In this document: piece by piece, positions 60,169-64,000 of the stretch | How positions within the stretch are numbered: the first letter of the stretch is position 1 | Layout of the letters: each line of letters begins with the position of its first letter | Source: Bradyrhizobium sp. CCGB01 | GTDB taxonomy: Bacteria; Pseudomonadota; Alphaproteobacteria; Rhizobiales; Xanthobacteraceae | Direction: 5' to 3' | DNA: 64,000 nt | Assembly (NCBI RefSeq): GCF_024199795.1 | Contig: NZ_JANADK010000001.1 | Coordinates: 7,192,001 to 7,256,000, forward strand | The notes under the pieces: model-generated | What the model saw: the letters and a program-made list of their open reading frames with translations, nothing else | Told to the model about the DNA's origin: nothing | Databases searched by the model: none | Position numbers and translations under genes: made by a program

Positions 60169-60764
60169 TGGCTAGTGTCGTTCATCTTGTCCGCCACGGC
60201 CACCACGCATTGCTCGGCCGCACCCTGTGCGGCCGAATGGACGGTGTCACGCTCTCCAAGACCGGTTCCGAAGAGATCGCACGTTGCGCACGCAACATCA
60301 GCCCGCGACCGTCCCTGATTCAATCCAGCCCGCGGCGACGCTGCGTGCAGTCCGCCTCCATACTGTCGGCTCACTTTCGGTTACCGATCGAGATCGTCCC
60401 TGCACTCGACGAGCTCAACTATGGCGAATGGACCGACCGCTCTTTCGCCGATTTGCACAATGATCGGCAATGGTCACACTGGAACACATGTCGTGGCAGC
60501 GCGCGTCCGCCAGGCGGCGAAAGCATGCGGTCTCTGCAACGTCGCGTTGTCAATCATCTGGAGCAGCTGCGCAATGATCCTCTCGCCGGCATCGTGATAG
60601 CCGTCAGTCATGCCGAGCCGATCCGCGCGGCGCTGCTGCATTACGCATGCATGCGGCTTGACGACTTTCTGTCCATAGAGATCGACCCGGCCAGCATCAG
60701 TACCCTCAGCGCCGAAGACCGCGGATTTAGCGTCACGACGATCAATCAGCGGGTGCCGGCGTGA
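60168..60764 (+). CDS. Histidine phosphatase family protein
   Basis: 198 residues. The branch-1 motif LVRHGHHALLG (about 7-17) carries the phospho-accepting His. ELNYGEWTDRSFADL (about 85-99) and VIAVSHAEPIRAALLHYA (about 143-160) complete the catalytic set. TGATG overlap with ino1 says it acts on the product. It probably dephosphorylates inositol phosphate or a sugar-inositol phosphate, substituting for a classical inositol monophosphatase. Confidence 0.88.
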   Translation: MASVVHLVRHGHHALLGRTLCGRMDGVTLSKTGSEEIARCARNISPRPSLIQSSPRRRCVQSASILSAHFRLPIEIVPALDELNYGEWTDRSFADLHNDRQWSHWNTCRGSARPPGGESMRSLQRRVVNHLEQLRNDPLAGIVIAVSHAEPIRAALLHYACMRLDDFLSIEIDPASISTLSAEDRGFSVTTINQRVPA

Positions 60765-61861
60765 AGATCGTCATATTCGGGCTCACGATCTCCTCTTCCT
60801 GGGGAAACGGCCACGCCACCCTCTGGCGTGGCCTTTGCAAGCATCTCGCGCGGCTCGGACATACGATCGTGTTCTTCGAGCGTGACGTGCCCTATTATGC
60901 CGACACAAGAGACTTGCTCGAGCTTCCTTCAGGTCGCCTCGAACTGTTCGCGTGCTGGGATGAGATAGCCCTTTCGGCACGCCGGCACGTTCGCGAGGCC
61001 GATGCCGCCATCGTCACGTCCTACTGCCCTGATGCCGTCGCAGCCACGGACCTCATCTGGTCGGAAAAGCGCGCTGTTTCCATCTTCTACGACCTCGATA
61101 CCTCCGTGACGCTCGCCCGGGTGAAGGCTGGTGATCCAGTCCCCTATATCGGCTCGCGCGGTCTCTCAGACTTTGACCTGGTCCTGAGCTTCTCGGGTGG
61201 CCCCAGGATCCAGGACGACTTCCGACGCATCCTTGGCGCCCGCGAGGTCCGGCCGCTCTACAATCACGTCGACACTGACATTCACCGGCCAGCGGCTTCT
61301 CAGCCGCAGTATCGCGCCGATCTCTCCTACCTCGGCACGTATTCGAGAGATCGCCAGGCCGCACTCGAGGCTCTCCTCGTAGACGCGGCGGATACCCGGC
61401 AGGATCTGCGCTTCCTGATCGCCGGAGCGCAATATCCGGACGATTTCCCCTGGTCTTCCAATATCTACTTTGTCCGCCACCTGCCCCCATCAGAGCATGC
61501 ATCGTTCTTCGCTTCGTCCCGCATGACGCTGAACGTAACGCGCCAGGCGATGGCCGACGCAGGATGGTGTCCCTCGGGCCGGCTGTTTGAAGCTGCGGCT
61601 TGCGGAGCTCCACTTCTGACCGACGATTGGCCCGGAATCAGCGACTTTTTTACGCCAGGCGAGGAAATCATGCTCGCGCACGACGCCGGCGATACGCTCT
61701 CCGCGCTGACGCTGACCGACGCTGAGCTCCAGCGCATGGCAAGACGCGCGCGTGAGCGAACTCTCAGTCAGCATACCTCCGACAGACGCGCCTCGGAACT
61801 CGTCAGCCTGATCGAACAGGCACGGCCGCGCGCACTCACGAGCGATGGAGCGACTGCGTGA
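60761..61861 (+). CDS. CgeB-like glycosyltransferase
   Basis: 366 residues from GTG (GTGA overlap). N-terminal GT-B half MKIVIFGLTISSSWGNGHAT. The C-terminal half has LSYLGTYSRDRQAALEALLV (about 187-206) and the acceptor/donor block LFEAAACGAPLLTDDWPGIS (about 275-294), which are typical of the CgeB family named from Bacillus spore coats. It probably adds a sugar to inositol. Sugar donor unknown. Confidence 0.82.
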   Translation: MKIVIFGLTISSSWGNGHATLWRGLCKHLARLGHTIVFFERDVPYYADTRDLLELPSGRLELFACWDEIALSARRHVREADAAIVTSYCPDAVAATDLIWSEKRAVSIFYDLDTSVTLARVKAGDPVPYIGSRGLSDFDLVLSFSGGPRIQDDFRRILGAREVRPLYNHVDTDIHRPAASQPQYRADLSYLGTYSRDRQAALEALLVDAADTRQDLRFLIAGAQYPDDFPWSSNIYFVRHLPPSEHASFFASSRMTLNVTRQAMADAGWCPSGRLFEAAACGAPLLTDDWPGISDFFTPGEEIMLAHDAGDTLSALTLTDAELQRMARRARERTLSQHTSDRRASELVSLIEQARPRALTSDGATA

Positions 61862-62625
61862 ATCAAAGACTTATTTCGAAGGACGAAATCCGCCGGCGCG
61901 TCGACGATCTGGGACCCTGGTTCCACAATCTTGATCTCGATGGTGTTCGGACTGCTCCATCGCATTTCCTTGGCGACTATCCCATGGTGAAATGGCGCCA
62001 CTTCGCCAGCGTGGTTCCGGAACGGCTTGAGGGCAAGTCCGTGCTCGACATCGGCTGCAACGCGGGTTTCTACGCCATGGAGATGAAGCGGCGCGGCGCC
62101 GAGCGCGTCCTGGGCCTGGATACCGACGAAGCCTATCTCGCCCAAGCGCGCTTTGCCGCCGAAGTGAACGGGCTCCGCATCGAGTTTCGCAAAATGTCCA
62201 CATACGATATCGGACAGCTCGGAGAGACATTCGACCTCGTGATATTTATGGGCGTGCTCTACCATCTGCGACACCCGCTACTTGCACTCGACCTCATCCA
62301 CGAGCATGTCGCCCGTGATCTCCTGCTGTTTCAATCCATGCAGCGAGGCGGCGCTCACATCGACGCCGTTGACGAAAACTACGACTTTTGGACCACGGAC
62401 CAGTTCGACTCCGCCGGGTATCCAAAGCTTCATTTCATCGAGAATGAATATGCTGACGATCCCACCAATTGGTGGGTCCCCAACCGGGCCTGCGTCGAGG
62501 CTATGTTGCGGAGTGCCGGTTTTTCCATCGCGGCGCACCCGGAAGATGAAGTCTATCTCTGCAAGCGATCGGAACGTCCGCAGTCCAACGGTTCAGCCCA
62601 TCTGTTCCGGGGGATCGAGCGATGA
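61858..62625 (+). CDS. SAM-dependent methyltransferase (TIGR04290-like)
   Basis: 255 residues, GTG start with GTGA overlap. The class I motif I is VLDIGCNAGFYAMEMKRRGA (about 61-80), motif II FDLVIFMGVLYHLRHPL (about 125-141). The final third, with DDPTNWWVPNRACVEAMLRS, is the pattern of the family I recall as TIGR04290, related to carboxy-SAM-dependent tRNA enzymes by fold but found in sugar clusters. It likely O-methylates the glycoside. Confidence 0.82.
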   Translation: MNQRLISKDEIRRRVDDLGPWFHNLDLDGVRTAPSHFLGDYPMVKWRHFASVVPERLEGKSVLDIGCNAGFYAMEMKRRGAERVLGLDTDEAYLAQARFAAEVNGLRIEFRKMSTYDIGQLGETFDLVIFMGVLYHLRHPLLALDLIHEHVARDLLLFQSMQRGGAHIDAVDENYDFWTTDQFDSAGYPKLHFIENEYADDPTNWWVPNRACVEAMLRSAGFSIAAHPEDEVYLCKRSERPQSNGSAHLFRGIER

Positions 62626-63563
62626 TCGAGGCAGCAAAGATCTGGAACGAACCGAACAACAAATCGCATTGGGATATCGTGCTCGATCCGGATTGGGCCC
62701 AATTTGCGAGCCTCGCCATCGCGGCGGGTAAGGCGATCTGCGGCGCACGGGCGGCGTTGCCGCGCGTGCTCGGCGGCCTCTCGCCGATCGATCCGTCCTT
62801 CATACGCAATATGAAGGCACGGGGCGTCCTCGATCATTTCGATGCAGTCGCCGTTCATGGATTCCCGCTCGACTGGAACCTCTGGCAGATCGGTGAGTGG
62901 CCGGCCAAGATCGAGGACATCAAGGCTGTAACCTCGCTGCCGGTCTGGGTCACAGAGGTCGGCGTCTCATCCTTCGGCGCCGAAGAAGTGCAAGCCTGGG
63001 GCCTAAGACGGACTGCCGAGCTCCTGATCGACCGCGCACCGCGCATCTATTGGTACAGCCTCTACGATCTGCCCTCGACCTGGGAAGCCACGACGCGGCA
63101 CAAGGAGGCCGAGGGATCGTCCTATTACCGGCATTTCCATATGGGCCTGCTGCGCGAGGACGGCTCGCCGAAGGCCGCAGCGGCACTTTTCGAGGAGTAC
63201 GCCCATGCCATGGGGCTCTGTCAGTGGTTTCACTTTGAAGATCGTCGCCTCGATAGCGCCGTACAGTGGATGCGTCGTTTAGGCGTCACTCATCTCAGGA
63301 CCGGCCTGTCATGGGCCGACAGTTTTCGTCCCAACGCACTCGACTGGTTCGACCGTCAGATGGACGCTCTGGCGGAGTTTCGGGTGACCGTTACTTTCTG
63401 CTTTACACCCGAGCATCGCGGCATGGAGCCACATCACACCAGCCCGCCCCGCGACGTGAATGAGTTTGCCGATTTTTGTGCGCAGATGGTCGACCGTTAC
63501 TGCGCGCAGACTGGCATAGCCGTTCCCCAACGCCTCGTCGCGCCAGTTGTGACAAGCGATTAG
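62622..63563 (+). CDS. GH-A-like protein with permuted barrel motifs
   Basis: 313 residues, start overlapping the previous stop. The acid/base motif WNEPNN (Glu10) that belongs on strand 4 of a clan GH-A barrel lies at the very N-terminus. The nucleophile-type TEVGVSS (Glu112) follows at the usual 100-residue distance. What normally comes first in the barrel (GVTHLRTGLSWAD, VTVTFCFTPEHRG, EFADFCAQMVDRY) comes last, at about 220-290. Family annotated beta-xylosidase. Likely a glycosidase acting on the operon product, or a permuted or split barrel. Confidence 0.75.
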   Translation: MIEAAKIWNEPNNKSHWDIVLDPDWAQFASLAIAAGKAICGARAALPRVLGGLSPIDPSFIRNMKARGVLDHFDAVAVHGFPLDWNLWQIGEWPAKIEDIKAVTSLPVWVTEVGVSSFGAEEVQAWGLRRTAELLIDRAPRIYWYSLYDLPSTWEATTRHKEAEGSSYYRHFHMGLLREDGSPKAAAALFEEYAHAMGLCQWFHFEDRRLDSAVQWMRRLGVTHLRTGLSWADSFRPNALDWFDRQMDALAEFRVTVTFCFTPEHRGMEPHHTSPPRDVNEFADFCAQMVDRYCAQTGIAVPQRLVAPVVTSD

Positions 63564-63668
63564 ACGATCCAATCTTCTGAGTGACTCTCGAACCGCGCCT
63601 ACGACGAGTCGCGGATTCACCCACGTTATTGATCCAGGTTAGCGAAATTATTGTTTGTACAATGCGGG

Positions 63669-63693
63669 GGAACGAACATTCCTCGCATCGCTT
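63669..63693 (+). promoter_or_regulatory. Candidate EcfG-like promoter before epimerase
   Basis: GGAAC (63669-63673), 16-base spacer, GCTT (63690-63693), 112 bases before the epimerase. It shares GGAACGAACATxCCTC with 59000. Confidence 0.42.
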
Positions 63694-63804
63694 CTGACTC
63701 CAAACCCGGCCGGCGCGCGTCTCTCGACCCCATCAACTGCACGCCTCAGCTCCTATTATCGACCGATCCTCTGGATCGGTCCTGCAACGTTACGGATGTC
63801 GGAA

Positions 63805-64000
63805 TGGCGCGAGTATTGATTACAGGCGGCGCAGGATTCATCGGCTCACACGCAACAGACGTACTGCTCGCTGCCGGCTATGATGTGAGAATTCTCGACA
63901 ATCTTTCTCCGCAGGTCCATGGCAGCGGCCGCCCACGTCCAGCCTACCTCGCAAGGGAAGCCGAACTCCTCGTCGGCGACGTCACGGAGGCCAGCATCGT
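63805..64000 (+). CDS. NAD-dependent sugar epimerase/dehydratase, cut by window end
   Basis: The first 65 residues of an extended [23 protein letters not shown] (GxxGxxG), [16 protein letters not shown] (the Asp that binds the ribose) and LLVGDVTEA. This start fits UDP-glucose 4-epimerase or GDP/CDP-sugar epimerases. It probably supplies the sugar donor to the CgeB-like glycosyltransferase or to genes beyond the window. Confidence 0.85.

Overview
The window looks like chromosome from a Rhizobiales alphaproteobacterium, most like Bradyrhizobium or a close relative. The evidence is high GC, a ROSE-type RNA thermometer before an hsp20 gene, DUF6894, DUF3606 and other small stress proteins common in that group, a lanthanide-type XoxF with XoxJ and XoxG partners, and recurrent GGAAC-N16/17-nnTT promoters of the kind read by the general stress sigma factor EcfG. 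The assignment comes from protein content, not from rRNA, and no rRNA or tRNA gene was seen.

Layout. 0.0-9.9 kb: storage and stress carbohydrates (treZ, glgA, a family 4 glycosyltransferase, DUF3606, glgX), flanked by broken SDR and DUF72 genes. 10-14.3 kb: zinc alcohol dehydrogenase, a small membrane protein, a membrane-DUF305 protein, a truncated ATP-dependent DNA ligase and two small proteins. 14.4-15.7 kb: an orphan PLP-transferase-like gene. 16-27.2 kb: a dense run of small stress-type genes (zinc ribbon, Hsp20 under ROSE control, DUF892 ferritin-like, manganese-catalase-like, NUDIX, glycine/serine-rich exported proteins, one-helix membrane microproteins), several of them frameshifted or interrupted. 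27.4-39.3 kb: a caa3-type cytochrome c oxidase operon followed by a periplasmic quinoprotein module (HbpS-like, XoxF, XoxJ, XoxG-like, a lipoprotein cytochrome c, membrane glucose dehydrogenase). 39.3-46.6 kb: a DUF4336-SDR fusion, a GH13 glucosidase, CsbD-like and FAD proteins, and exported small proteins. 46.6-56.6 kb: a degenerate accessory zone with IS110, IS1182 and IS630 remnants, a tyrosine recombinase, phage-like small genes, a GH13 C-terminal fragment and a terminator-rich, gene-poor stretch. 56.7-64 kb: a Crp/Fnr regulator, a GT9-like gene and a tightly overlapping operon of inositol-phosphate synthase, phosphatase, glycosyltransferase, methyltransferase and a GH-A-like protein, then the start of an NAD-dependent sugar epimerase.

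How it fits together. Exact or near EcfG-type promoters precede the oxidase operon, the quinoprotein module, the catalase-like gene, many microproteins and the inositol operon. The region therefore reads as a general-stress-response neighbourhood that combines osmolyte and glycan metabolism with periplasmic oxidation feeding a dedicated oxidase. The least explained system is the inositol-phosphate operon at 59-64 kb. It may make a methylated inositol glycoside, and it contains a GH-A-like protein whose barrel motifs are in permuted order. Indels and stops fall in small or accessory genes, while the large operons are intact. This argues for real decay over random sequencing error, although homopolymer errors cannot be excluded at single sites.
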